A stretch of DNA of 64,000 bases from Aromatoleum evansii. GTDB taxonomy: Bacteria > Pseudomonadota > Gammaproteobacteria > Burkholderiales > Rhodocyclaceae. Where the stretch lies: contig NZ_WTVK01000006.1 of assembly GCF_012910805.1 (NCBI RefSeq), positions 79,938 through 143,937 on the forward strand. The letters run 5' to 3'. The stretch's first letter is position 1, and every line of letters starts with the position of its first letter. The translations under genes and the position numbers were made by a program. Below, piece by piece: positions 26,727 to 34,485 of the stretch. The notes beneath the pieces are model-generated. The model saw only the letters and a list, made by a program, of their open reading frames with translations. It made no database searches and was not told the origin of the DNA.

Positions 26727-28579
26727 GAGGCCACCTTGCGCTGGGGTTGTCCGATGGGGCTCACCTTGCGGTCGTTCAGGGCGTCGGCGATCTTGCCGGC
26801 GATGAAGCGCGCCGTGATCGGCGAACCGTCGTAGTGCAGCACGCGCACGAGCTTCTTCGGATCGATCTCGCCTTCGTTGACCAGCAGCGTGCGCAGCTGC
26901 GCGCTCTCGTTCTGCTCGACGACAAACACCGCGTCGCGCTCGGCGATGAACTGCATCACCGCGTCGCTGAAGGGGAAGCCGCGTACACGCAGCGTATCGA
27001 CGTGGATGCCGTCGGCCGCGAGCAACGCGCTGGCCTCGGCCATCGCGGGCGCCGTGGAGCCGTAGTAGATGACGCCGACGTGTGTGGGCTGCTCCGCCTT
27101 CGTCAGGATCGGCGCCGGCACGAGATCCTTGGCTGTGTTGAACTTCCGGCGCAGGCGCTCCATGTTGTACACGTAGTCGGTGCCGACCTCGCTGTACTTC
27201 GCATACGGGTTGCGCGTGGTGCCGCGCGTGAAGTACGCGCCCCGAGTCGGATGGGTGCCCGGGATGGTGCGGTACGGAATGCCGTCGCCGTCGACATCGA
27301 GGTAGCGGCCGAAGTCCTTGCCGGCCTCGAGCTCGTCGTAGGTCATGAGCTTGCCGCGGTCGTAGCGCCGGCTGTCGTCCCAGTCGAACGGAGCACAGAG
27401 CTGATCGTTCATGCCGATATCCAGATCCGACATCACGAACACCGGCGTCTGCAGCCGCTCGGCCAGATCGAAGGCCTGCGCGGTGAGGCTGAAGCACTCG
27501 TAGGCGTCCTGCGGGAACAGCAGCACATGGCGCGTGTCGCCGTGCGAGGCGTAGGCGCAATTGAGCAGGTCCGACTGCTGTGTGCGCGTGGGCATGCCCG
27601 TCGAGGGGCTGCCGCGCTGCACGTCGACGATCACCGCGGGAATCTCGGCGAAGTACGCCAGACCGAAGAATTCCTGCATCAGCGAGATGCCCGGCCCCGA
27701 GGTCGCGGTAAAGGCGCGCGCGCCGTTCCAGCCGGCGCCGATGACCATGCCGATGGAGGCGAGCTCGTCCTCGGCCTGCACGATGGCGTAGCGTGCTCGG
27801 CCGTTGTCGGGATCGGTGCGGAACTTGCGGCAGTAGCTCGAGAAGGCTTCGATGACCGAGGTCGAGGGCGTGATCGGATACCAGCCCGCGACGGTGGCGC
27901 CGCCGAACACGGCACCGAGGCCGCAGGCGCTGTTGCCGTCGATCATGATGCGGTCGCCCACCGCGTCGGCGCGCTTCACCCGGAGCCCGATGGGGCACGG
28001 CAGGTGCTGCCGCGCGTAGTCGTAACCCAGGCGCAACGCATTGACGTTGGCCTTGATGAGCTGGTCCTTGCCGCGGTAACGGTCGACGATGAGCTGCTCA
28101 GCCGCGGCGAACTCCATGTCGAGCAGCGCAATCAGGGCACCGACGTACATGATGTTCTTGAACAGCTGGCGCTGGCGCGCGTCCTCGTATTCCGCATTGC
28201 ACATCGCGGTGAGCGGGATGCCCAGCACGGTGATGTCCTCACGGAACTTCGACGGCGGGAGCGGCTTGGTCGAGTCGTAGAAGAGATAGCCGCCGCGGTC
28301 GATCGCGGCAAGGTCGCGGTCCCAGGTCTGCGGGTTCATCGCGACCATCATGTCGCAACCGCCGCGCGCACCGAGCCAGCCGGCTTCCGAGACGCGCACC
28401 TCGTACCACGTGGGCAGGCCCTGGATGTTAGACGGAAAGATGTTGCGCGGGGCCACCGGCACGCCCATGCGAATGATCGCGCGCGCGAAGAGTTCGTTGG
28501 CCGAGGCGGAGCCCGAGCCGTTGACGTTCGCGAACTTGATCACGAAGTCGTTGGTGTGTTGAATCGCTGGGGTAGTCAT
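26723..28579 (-). CDS. korA: 2-oxoglutarate:acceptor oxidoreductase, fused gamma-alpha subunit
   Basis: 618 residues. The N-terminal about 190 residues are the gamma domain (FVIKFANVNGSGSASANELFA) and the rest the alpha pyrimidine-binding domain (GNSACGLGAVFGGATVAGWYPITPSTSVIE, then TSGPGISLMQEFFGLAYFAEIP). This gamma-alpha fusion is typical of KorA/2-oxoacid:ferredoxin oxidoreductases. A KorA of about 66 kDa is consistent with the Azoarcus evansii enzyme. One base separates the korC stop from this ATG, so the three genes form a tight operon. Confidence 0.92.
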   Translation of the reverse strand: MTTPAIQHTNDFVIKFANVNGSGSASANELFARAIIRMGVPVAPRNIFPSNIQGLPTWYEVRVSEAGWLGARGGCDMMVAMNPQTWDRDLAAIDRGGYLFYDSTKPLPPSKFREDITVLGIPLTAMCNAEYEDARQRQLFKNIMYVGALIALLDMEFAAAEQLIVDRYRGKDQLIKANVNALRLGYDYARQHLPCPIGLRVKRADAVGDRIMIDGNSACGLGAVFGGATVAGWYPITPSTSVIEAFSSYCRKFRTDPDNGRARYAIVQAEDELASIGMVIGAGWNGARAFTATSGPGISLMQEFFGLAYFAEIPAVIVDVQRGSPSTGMPTRTQQSDLLNCAYASHGDTRHVLLFPQDAYECFSLTAQAFDLAERLQTPVFVMSDLDIGMNDQLCAPFDWDDSRRYDRGKLMTYDELEAGKDFGRYLDVDGDGIPYRTIPGTHPTRGAYFTRGTTRNPYAKYSEVGTDYVYNMERLRRKFNTAKDLVPAPILTKAEQPTHVGVIYYGSTAPAMAEASALLAADGIHVDTLRVRGFPFSDAVMQFIAERDAVFVVEQNESAQLRTLLVNEGEIDPKKLVRVLHYDGSPITARFIAGKIADALNDRKVSPIGQPQRKVAS

Positions 28580-28580
28580 C

Positions 28581-30359
28581 TCAAACCTCCGCGCCGGCTT
28601 GCGCGATGTTCACCTCGAATTTCTGCATGTCCCAGGCGCCCGTGGGACAACGTTCGGCACACATGCCGCAGTGCAGGCAGACGTTCTCGTCCTTGACCAT
28701 CACGCGCCCGGTCTTGAGCCCCTCGGCGAGGTACAGCGCCTGCTCCCGCTCGCGCGACGGCGCCTTGAGGCGGCCGCGCAGCTCGTCTTCCTCGCCGTTC
28801 TGCGTGAAGGTGATGCATTCGGTGGGACAGATATCGACACAGGCGTCGCATTCGATGCACAGCTTGGGCTTGAACACGGTGGCGACGTCGCAGTTGAGGC
28901 AGCGGGCCGTCTCCGCACAGGCGAGCTTGAAGTCGTAGCCGAGTTCGAACTCCGACTTGATGTCCTTCAATGCCTCCTCGATCGACCTCACCGGCACCTT
29001 GCGGCGCGCGTCTTCCGACACCTGGTTGTCGTAGCTCCACTCGTGGATGCCCATCTTCTGGCTCACGAGGTTCATCGTCGCCGGCGGCCGCTGCGTCAGC
29101 GGCAGCTTGCGGCAGAAGAGATCGATCGAGATCGCGGCCTCGTGGCCCTGCGCGACCGCGGTGATGATGTTCTTCGGCCCGAGCGCCGCATCGCCGCCGA
29201 AGAACACGCGCGGCAGCGTCGATTGCAGCGTCTGCGGATTCAGCACCGGCAGACCCCAGCGGTCGAAGTCGAGGCCGATGTCGCGCTCGATCCACGGGAA
29301 GGCGTTTTCCTGGCCGATGGCGATGAGGACGTCGTCGCATTCCATATGCACGTCCGGCTCGCCGGTCGGCACCAGCGAACGACGGCCCTGGTCGTCGTAT
29401 TCGGCGCGCACCTTCTCGAACAGCACGCCGGTGAGGCGCCCGTTGCCATGCGTGAAGGCCTTCTGCACGAGGTAGTTGTGGATGGGGATGCCTTCGTGCA
29501 GCGCGTCCTCCTTCTCCCACGGCGAGGCCTTCATCTCCTCGAAGCCGCTGCGCACCACCACCCGCACGTCCTCGCCACCGAGGCGGCGCGCCGAGCGGCA
29601 ACAGTCCATCGCGGTGTTGCCACCGCCGAGCACGATCACGCGCTTGCCGATCGAGGTGACGTGGCCGAAGGCGACGTTCGCAAGCCAGTCGATGCCGACG
29701 TGGATGTGCGCCGCGGCCTGGTTGCGTCCCGGCAGGTCGGCGTCGCGCCCACGAGGGGCGCCGGTGCCTACGAAAACGGCGTCCCAGTCCTGCGCCAGCA
29801 CTTCGCGCAGGCTGCCGATCCAGTGATTGCGGCGCACTTCGACGCCCAGCGCCTCGATGTAGCCGCACTCCTCGTCGATGACGCTGTCGGGCAGGCGGAA
29901 CTTCGGGATCTGGCTGCGCATCATGCCGCCGGGCGACGAGCCGCTGTCGAACACCGTGACCTGGTAGCCCTGCACCGCCAGGTCGCGCGCCACCGTCAGC
30001 GAGGCCGGCCCGCCGCCGATGCACGCGATGCGCTTGCCATTCTTCTTCTCGGGCGGCCGCGGCAGGCGGTCGTGGATGTCATCCTTGAAGTCGGCCGCGA
30101 CACGCTTGAGGCGACAGATCGCGACCGGCTCCTTGTCGACGCGCCCGCGCCGACAGGCCGGCTCGCACGGACGGTCGCACACCCGTCCGAGAATCCCCGG
30201 AAAGACGTTGGAGCGCCAGTTGATCATGTACGCAGTGGAGAAATCACCCGCTGCGATCTGCCGGATGTATTCAGGCACGGGCGTGTGGGCCGGACAGGCC
30301 CACTGACAGTCGACGACCTTGTGCAGGTAATCGGGGTTGCTGATGTCGGTCGGTTTCAA
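28581..30359 (-). CDS. korC: NAD(P)-linked FAD/iron-sulfur subunit of the 2-oxoglutarate oxidoreductase
   Basis: 592 residues, glutamate-synthase-small-subunit-like. In order: N-terminal Cys motifs (CQWACPAH, CDRPCEPAC), FAD Rossmann IGGGPASLTVARDL, NAD(P) Rossmann VLGGGNTAMDCCRSA, then C-terminal ferredoxin motifs CIECDACVDICP and CLHCGMCAERCP. It would exchange electrons between Kor and NADP. The TTG at 30359 is preferred: AGGAAGG lies 6 bases upstream and the product starts LKPTDISNP; an ATG 78 bases further up lies inside the TGCA-repeat region. First gene of korCAB. Confidence 0.88.
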   Translation of the reverse strand: MKPTDISNPDYLHKVVDCQWACPAHTPVPEYIRQIAAGDFSTAYMINWRSNVFPGILGRVCDRPCEPACRRGRVDKEPVAICRLKRVAADFKDDIHDRLPRPPEKKNGKRIACIGGGPASLTVARDLAVQGYQVTVFDSGSSPGGMMRSQIPKFRLPDSVIDEECGYIEALGVEVRRNHWIGSLREVLAQDWDAVFVGTGAPRGRDADLPGRNQAAAHIHVGIDWLANVAFGHVTSIGKRVIVLGGGNTAMDCCRSARRLGGEDVRVVVRSGFEEMKASPWEKEDALHEGIPIHNYLVQKAFTHGNGRLTGVLFEKVRAEYDDQGRRSLVPTGEPDVHMECDDVLIAIGQENAFPWIERDIGLDFDRWGLPVLNPQTLQSTLPRVFFGGDAALGPKNIITAVAQGHEAAISIDLFCRKLPLTQRPPATMNLVSQKMGIHEWSYDNQVSEDARRKVPVRSIEEALKDIKSEFELGYDFKLACAETARCLNCDVATVFKPKLCIECDACVDICPTECITFTQNGEEDELRGRLKAPSREREQALYLAEGLKTGRVMVKDENVCLHCGMCAERCPTGAWDMQKFEVNIAQAGAEV

Positions 30360-30413
30360 GTGCGTCCTTCCTGTCTCGGGAAAAGCGTGCGTATGAACGC
30401 GCCAATCAATACA

Positions 30414-30465
30414 TGCATCATTGTGCACAAACTGCACTCAAATGCACGCTGCACTGCAACATGCA
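30414..30465. promoter_or_regulatory. TGCA-repeat cluster upstream of korC
   Basis: Seven TGCA tetramers in 52 bases (starting at 30414, 30424, 30433, 30443, 30450, 30455, 30462), several about one helical turn apart, within AT-richer DNA. In Azoarcus sp. CIB the benzoate-pathway repressor BzdR binds operators made of direct TGCA repeats. A BzdR-like regulator acting on korCAB is therefore plausible but inferred. Confidence 0.55.
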
Positions 30466-30500
30466 TCATCCGATTCCATGCGCAATGAGCAATCGTACAT

Positions 30501-30553
30501 TTTCCGGACAATTCCCGTATCACACCTGCGTCTCTTGTCGCATTTCCGGACAA
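30501..30553. repeat. Two direct copies of TTTCCGGACAA
   Basis: Exact 11-base copies at 30501-30511 and 30543-30553, start-to-start 42 bases, that is four helical turns. They lie between the TGCA cluster and the secreted-protein gene at 30664. Candidate binding sites for an unknown regulator of either flanking gene. Confidence 0.5.
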
Positions 30554-30663
30554 GTTTTGCGGTGGCCACGGCCCAGGGCCGCGGACTTCAGGAACGGTTC
30601 ACCTTCGCTTTCGCAGAATGTGTCCCATGCCACCCCGGCATGCATCGGAAACAGGAGACCGCC

Positions 30664-30945
30664 ATGAACATCCGTCACTTCACCCTCGCCGCTGCCGCCC
30701 TGCTGATCGGAACCAGCGCTTTCGCCGACCCAACGTGCACGGCCGCCGCGAAGGATCCGCAGCCCGCCGCAAACTCGATGCGGACGTTGGTCGATGCAGG
30801 CTTCAAGTTCCAGAAAGCGAAGGTCACCAAGAGTGACTGCTACGAACTGAAGGGAACGAACACCGTCGGCGACCGCGTCGAGATCTATCTCAACCCAGCA
30901 GACGGCACCAACGTCAAGACCGAGACCAAGCACAACAAAAGCTGA
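30664..30945 (+). CDS. Small secreted protein, PepSY-like
   Basis: 93 residues with a clear signal peptide (MNIRHFTLAAAALLIGTSAFA, cut after AFA) and a mature part of about 72 residues. Residues MRTLVDAGFKFQKAKVTKSDCYELKG and the VEIYLNPADG segment resemble PepSY-type periplasmic modules. Two Cys in the mature part may form a disulfide. GGAG precedes the ATG. Divergent from korC, convergent with the persulfide dioxygenase gene. Function unknown. Confidence 0.8.
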   Translation: MNIRHFTLAAAALLIGTSAFADPTCTAAAKDPQPAANSMRTLVDAGFKFQKAKVTKSDCYELKGTNTVGDRVEIYLNPADGTNVKTETKHNKS

Positions 30946-30978
30946 GCCCGTAAAGGGCCGGTGGTGCGGACGAATGCC

Positions 30979-32052
30979 TCAGGCCGCCCCACCCTCGACG
31001 GGACAGCCTTCGGCGCGCCACCGCAGCATGCCGCCGGCGAGGTTGGCCACCTCGCCGAATCCCGCCCTCTGCAACAGCACGACGGCCTGGGCCGAGCGCG
31101 CGCCCGAGCGGCACACGGCGACCACGGGCCGCGCCTTGTCGATCTCGCCGCTGCGTGCGGCGAGCTGATCGAGCGGAATGAGTTTCGCACCGCCGATGTG
31201 GCCGAGCGAGCCGTCGAACTCGTCGGGCTGACGCACATCGATCACCTGCACCCTGGCCCCCGCCTCCTCCAGCACGTGCGGCTGGATTTCCCAGATGCCG
31301 CCGAAGGTGAAGGTGAGCGGCGCCCACGTCGGATCGCCCGCACCGACCAGGCCTTCAGCCGGACGTCCGCAGTTCAGGTTGGCCGGCACGGCGACGTCGA
31401 TCTGCTTCGGGTGCGGCAGCCCGAGGTTCTTCATGTAGCCCGCAAAATCGTCCGCGCTGCTGTCGCCACCGATGCGTGGGTTCCAGTTGCGTTCCTCGTC
31501 CACGCTGGTGACGGTTAGCCCGCGGTAGTCGTGCGCCGGATACAGCAGGCAGCGGCCGGGCAGCGAGAAGATCTGCTCGTGCACCGAGCGGTACATCGTC
31601 CCCGCGTCGCCCTGCTGGAAATCGGTGCGGCCGCAGCCACGGATCAGCAGGCAGTCGCCGGTGAAGGCCATCGACTGGTCGTCCAGCACGTAGGTGAGGC
31701 AGCCGTTCGTGTGCCCGGGCGTCGCACGCACCTCGAGATGGCGCCCGCCGAACGCGATGCGATCGCCGTGTTCGAGCAGCCGGTCCGCGCCGTGTGCGCC
31801 GCTGCGGCAGGACAAGGCGATGCGGCTGCCGGTGCGCTGCCGCAGCAGCCATGCGCCGGTCACGTGGTCCGCATGCACGTGCGTTTCCAGCGTCCAGCGC
31901 AGGCTCAGGCGCAGTTCGTGGAGCAGCGCGGCATCGCGCCGCACCTGCTCGAAGACCGGGTCGATGAGGAGCGCGTCGCCACTCAGGGCATCGCCCAGCA
32001 GGTAGGTGTAGGTCGAGGACGGCGCATCGAAGAGTTGCCGGAATATCAGCAT
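30979..32052 (-). CDS. Persulfide dioxygenase-rhodanese fusion
   Basis: 357 residues. The N-terminal metallo-beta-lactamase domain has THVHADH (His58, His60, Asp62, His63) and the ETHE1-type features ATPGHTNGC, FTGDCLLIRGCGRTDFQ and YPAHDY. The C-terminal rhodanese domain has active loop CRSGARS. ETHE1-like enzymes oxidise glutathione persulfide to sulfite; natural fusions to rhodanese are known in Burkholderia relatives. Cytoplasmic. With the ArsR-rhodanese and DsrE genes it points to active sulfane-sulfur metabolism. Confidence 0.9.
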   Translation of the reverse strand: MLIFRQLFDAPSSTYTYLLGDALSGDALLIDPVFEQVRRDAALLHELRLSLRWTLETHVHADHVTGAWLLRQRTGSRIALSCRSGAHGADRLLEHGDRIAFGGRHLEVRATPGHTNGCLTYVLDDQSMAFTGDCLLIRGCGRTDFQQGDAGTMYRSVHEQIFSLPGRCLLYPAHDYRGLTVTSVDEERNWNPRIGGDSSADDFAGYMKNLGLPHPKQIDVAVPANLNCGRPAEGLVGAGDPTWAPLTFTFGGIWEIQPHVLEEAGARVQVIDVRQPDEFDGSLGHIGGAKLIPLDQLAARSGEIDKARPVVAVCRSGARSAQAVVLLQRAGFGEVANLAGGMLRWRAEGCPVEGGAA

Positions 32053-32174
32053 GCTGTTTCCTCCCTGTCGTTCTTGTCCGGCGCAGCGGGCAAACCGCCG
32101 CGGGCATCGTCTTCGATTGCCGCGGCGGAGGGAGGTTCAGCATGCCACCCGGCACGGCCGGGCGATAGCGTCGC

Positions 32175-32672
32175 TCAGTGGCCGGCCTGGACGGGCTTCC
32201 AGCCCGGATGGTCGAAGTACTGGCCGTAGTTGTTGAGGGCATTGACGATATGGACGACGCCCTTGCTGCGGTCACCGGCAGCCTGCTTGCCACCGACGAC
32301 TCCGGCGCCGTCCGCCAGCTCCGCGATGACGTTGTGCAGCACCGCGTCGGCTTCCGGCGCGAGCTTGCAGTTGCCGACGATGTAGGCGAGTTGCTCGTCG
32401 ACCGCCTTGCCCATCGCCTCGTACTGCGCCGTCGTAAACCGGCCACCGTGAATCGCGTGGAGCTTCGGCTCGACGTTCGCACGGATCTTCACCATCCCCT
32501 CGCGCAGCGGTGCATCGGTCTGCCATTTGCTGCCCGCATTGAGCTTGAGCGCCGGCGCGTTCGCGCCGTGGTTGTGGGCGTCCGCAGCGAACGCCTGGGG
32601 TGCCCCGGCCAGTGCCGCGGCGGTGATCGCGCAGGCGGTGAATAGTCCTCTTGCCGATACAGTCCTCATCAT
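32175..32672 (-). CDS. Periplasmic helical protein, copy A
   Basis: 165 residues with a signal peptide (hydrophobic to AFAADA). The mature protein begins with a His-containing segment and ends VVHIVNALNNYGQYFDHPGWKPV. The neighbour at 32783-33283 has the same ending pattern (VVQALNLYGTMFAHPGW), so the two are homologous. GAGGA precedes ATG 32672; a further ATG 12 bases upstream lacks such spacing. No characterised family is recognised with certainty; a periplasmic four-helix fold is likely. Confidence 0.78.
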   Translation of the reverse strand: MMRTVSARGLFTACAITAAALAGAPQAFAADAHNHGANAPALKLNAGSKWQTDAPLREGMVKIRANVEPKLHAIHGGRFTTAQYEAMGKAVDEQLAYIVGNCKLAPEADAVLHNVIAELADGAGVVGGKQAAGDRSKGVVHIVNALNNYGQYFDHPGWKPVQAGH

Positions 32673-32782
32673 CCGAATCCTCATTTAACATCCTTGATTG
32701 AATTGCGCGGCATCCCGCCGCCCGGATACTGCGGACGCCCGCACGGTCGTGACGGCGTCCGCCAATTGGCGCGACAAACCCG

Positions 32783-33283
32783 TCACCGCGCCGAAACTTC
32801 CAGCGTTTCGTCCAATGCGCGCCACCCCGGATGGGCGAACATCGTCCCGTACAGATTCAGTGCCTGGACGACCTTAAGCAGCCCCATGCGGCGCGCATCG
32901 GCGTGGGCAGCACGCTGCATCAGCGCGATGCCATCTGCCATTTCCACGAGCAGCATGTGCAGGTGGCGCGATGCAACTCCATCCTTTGTGCAGCACGCGA
33001 TCATCGCGGCGACGCGCAATTCGAACGTGTGACCCAGCTCGGCTAGCCGCACCGCGTCCGTCGCCGCCTGCGTTCGCGGCGACGCGTTCGCGTCGATCGC
33101 GGCGCGCATGTCGTCGATGCCGCTGCGCACACGCTCGTCGGGGCGCCAGTTGCGGGCGGCTTCGGCCGTGATTGGAGCGAGGTTTGCGGGGACGAACGCT
33201 GCGGAACCAGATGTGGCCGCGACGACGGTGGAAGCAAGGGCAAGCGCCGTGGCGACGGCAGGCACGACCAGGTTCGGGCGCAT
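32783..33283 (-). CDS. Periplasmic helical protein, copy B
   Basis: 166 residues with an N-terminal signal sequence (RPNLVVPAVATALALASTVVA). The mature part is mostly helical and contains an unusual MIACCTKDG with adjacent cysteines, absent from copy A. The C-terminal VVQALNLYGTMFAHPGW motif links it to copy A, encoded 110 bases downstream on the same strand. Function unknown. Confidence 0.75.
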   Translation of the reverse strand: MRPNLVVPAVATALALASTVVAATSGSAAFVPANLAPITAEAARNWRPDERVRSGIDDMRAAIDANASPRTQAATDAVRLAELGHTFELRVAAMIACCTKDGVASRHLHMLLVEMADGIALMQRAAHADARRMGLLKVVQALNLYGTMFAHPGWRALDETLEVSAR

Positions 33284-33427
33284 GGGTGATCTCCTGAGTG
33301 TTCAGGCCCTTACCCTATGCCTCTGAAGATGAACACAAACTGAATGAAATCATGCCAGCGCGGCCCCAACCTCACCTGCTAGATTGAATCAGAGGGAGCC
33401 TTCACTGCCAGTTGCAGGAGAATCGCC

Positions 33428-33850
33428 ATGACCAATCGCTACATTTCCGAGATCGTTCGCGAGCAGGATCCGCTGATGCTGCCGCCCGATGCGTCGGTCG
33501 CACAGGCTTGCGAGCGCATGTGCGCGCGTCACGTCGGTGCGGTGCTGGTTGCCGACAGGGCGCATCACCTGCTCGGCATCTTCACGGGACGCGACGCGGT
33601 GCGCGCGCTGGGACGGGGCTGTGACGCCAGGCACACCCACCTCGACGCGGTGATGACGACGGGCCCGGCGACGATCAGGCCAGACGCCCACGCGATCGAC
33701 GCGTTGCGACTGATGAGCGACGGGGGCTTCCGTCACCTTCCCGTCGTGGAAAAGGGAAAGGTGATCGCGATCGTCGCGCGCTCGGATTTCGAAGGCCTCG
33801 AGCTGGATCGCTTCGAGGAGGAGAAGGCGCTGTGGGAGCACATCGGCTGA
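33428..33850 (+). CDS. Tandem CBS-domain protein
   Basis: 140 residues made of two CBS motifs (about 8-62 and 75-130). VGAVLVADRAHHLLGIFTGRD and FRHLPVVEKGKVIAIVARSD are the repeated signatures. Such stand-alone pairs bind adenine nucleotides and act as energy or redox sensors on a partner protein. GCAGGAGAATCGCC precedes the ATG. Partner unknown; the convergent neighbour is a hemerythrin-like protein. Confidence 0.9.
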   Translation: MTNRYISEIVREQDPLMLPPDASVAQACERMCARHVGAVLVADRAHHLLGIFTGRDAVRALGRGCDARHTHLDAVMTTGPATIRPDAHAIDALRLMSDGGFRHLPVVEKGKVIAIVARSDFEGLELDRFEEEKALWEHIG

Positions 33851-33866
33851 GGTGCCGGCAGCTCCC

Positions 33867-33903
33867 GGGCAGCGGCGGCGCGATACGCCGCCGCTGCCCG
33901 GCC
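33867..33903. terminator. Bidirectional terminator hairpin
   Basis: A perfect 16-bp stem (33867-33882 with 33888-33903) and 5-base loop between the convergent CBS and hemerythrin genes, followed by CCTTTC. Strong stem, weak T-run. Confidence 0.65.
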
Positions 33904-33905
33904 TT

Positions 33906-34448
33906 TCAGATGTAGGTCGCGGGCTTCTTCGGTGCGTGGCGCATGTGCAGCGACAGCCCCAGCGCGGCCATATGGAGCGAGTTGCGGCCGAGAATGGTCT
34001 GCGAAAGGGGCAGGAACTCCTTCTCCTCGAAGTCGGCATGCGCACGGTAGCGCGTCACCAGGCGCTCGACCTCGGCAGCGTCGAGGTGGCTGTCCTGCCC
34101 CTTCGCGACGCGCTTGAGCTCGGATTCGAGGCGTTTCCAGATCGTCTCGAGTTCGCGGTGCTCGTCGGTGAGGCGCTTGGCGAGCGCCTGCACCTTGTCG
34201 TGCTCGGCGCCCTTCTCCGCGCTCTGCAGCACTGCCGGGAAGAGCTCGCGCTCTTCATCGAGATGGTGCTCGAAGATCGCCTCGCGGAAGAATTCCAGCG
34301 CGGTCGCGGCGATCTCCCGCGCGCGGGCGGCGGGATCGAGCAGTGCAGGCAGCTCGCCCAGCATGTCCAGCTTCTTCAGGATGCCGGAGTGGCAATCGGA
34401 GAAGTCGTGGAGCGGTTCCTTCTTGGCAGCATCAGACGGGGTCGTCAT
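33906..34448 (-). CDS. Hemerythrin-domain protein
   Basis: 180 residues, hemerythrin HHE cation-binding domain. Candidate di-iron ligands are in DFSDCHSG, IFEHHLDEERELF, LTDEHRELE and AHADFEEKEFLPL. Probably senses or binds O2, NO or iron in the cytoplasm. It starts 37 bases after the dctM stop on the same strand, so it may be read as the last gene of the gentisate/TRAP operon, fitting an O2-dependent pathway, although it could have its own promoter. Confidence 0.88.
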   Translation of the reverse strand: MTTPSDAAKKEPLHDFSDCHSGILKKLDMLGELPALLDPAARAREIAATALEFFREAIFEHHLDEERELFPAVLQSAEKGAEHDKVQALAKRLTDEHRELETIWKRLESELKRVAKGQDSHLDAAEVERLVTRYRAHADFEEKEFLPLSQTILGRNSLHMAALGLSLHMRHAPKKPATYI

Positions 34449-34485
34449 GTGGGTATCCCCTGTGTTCGTTGTGTCGTCAGGCGGC

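Noticed and set aside
30360..30437. Extending korC to the ATG at 30437
   Set aside because: No ribosome site, and the extra 26 residues derive from the TGCA-repeat DNA, unlike the family N-terminus.
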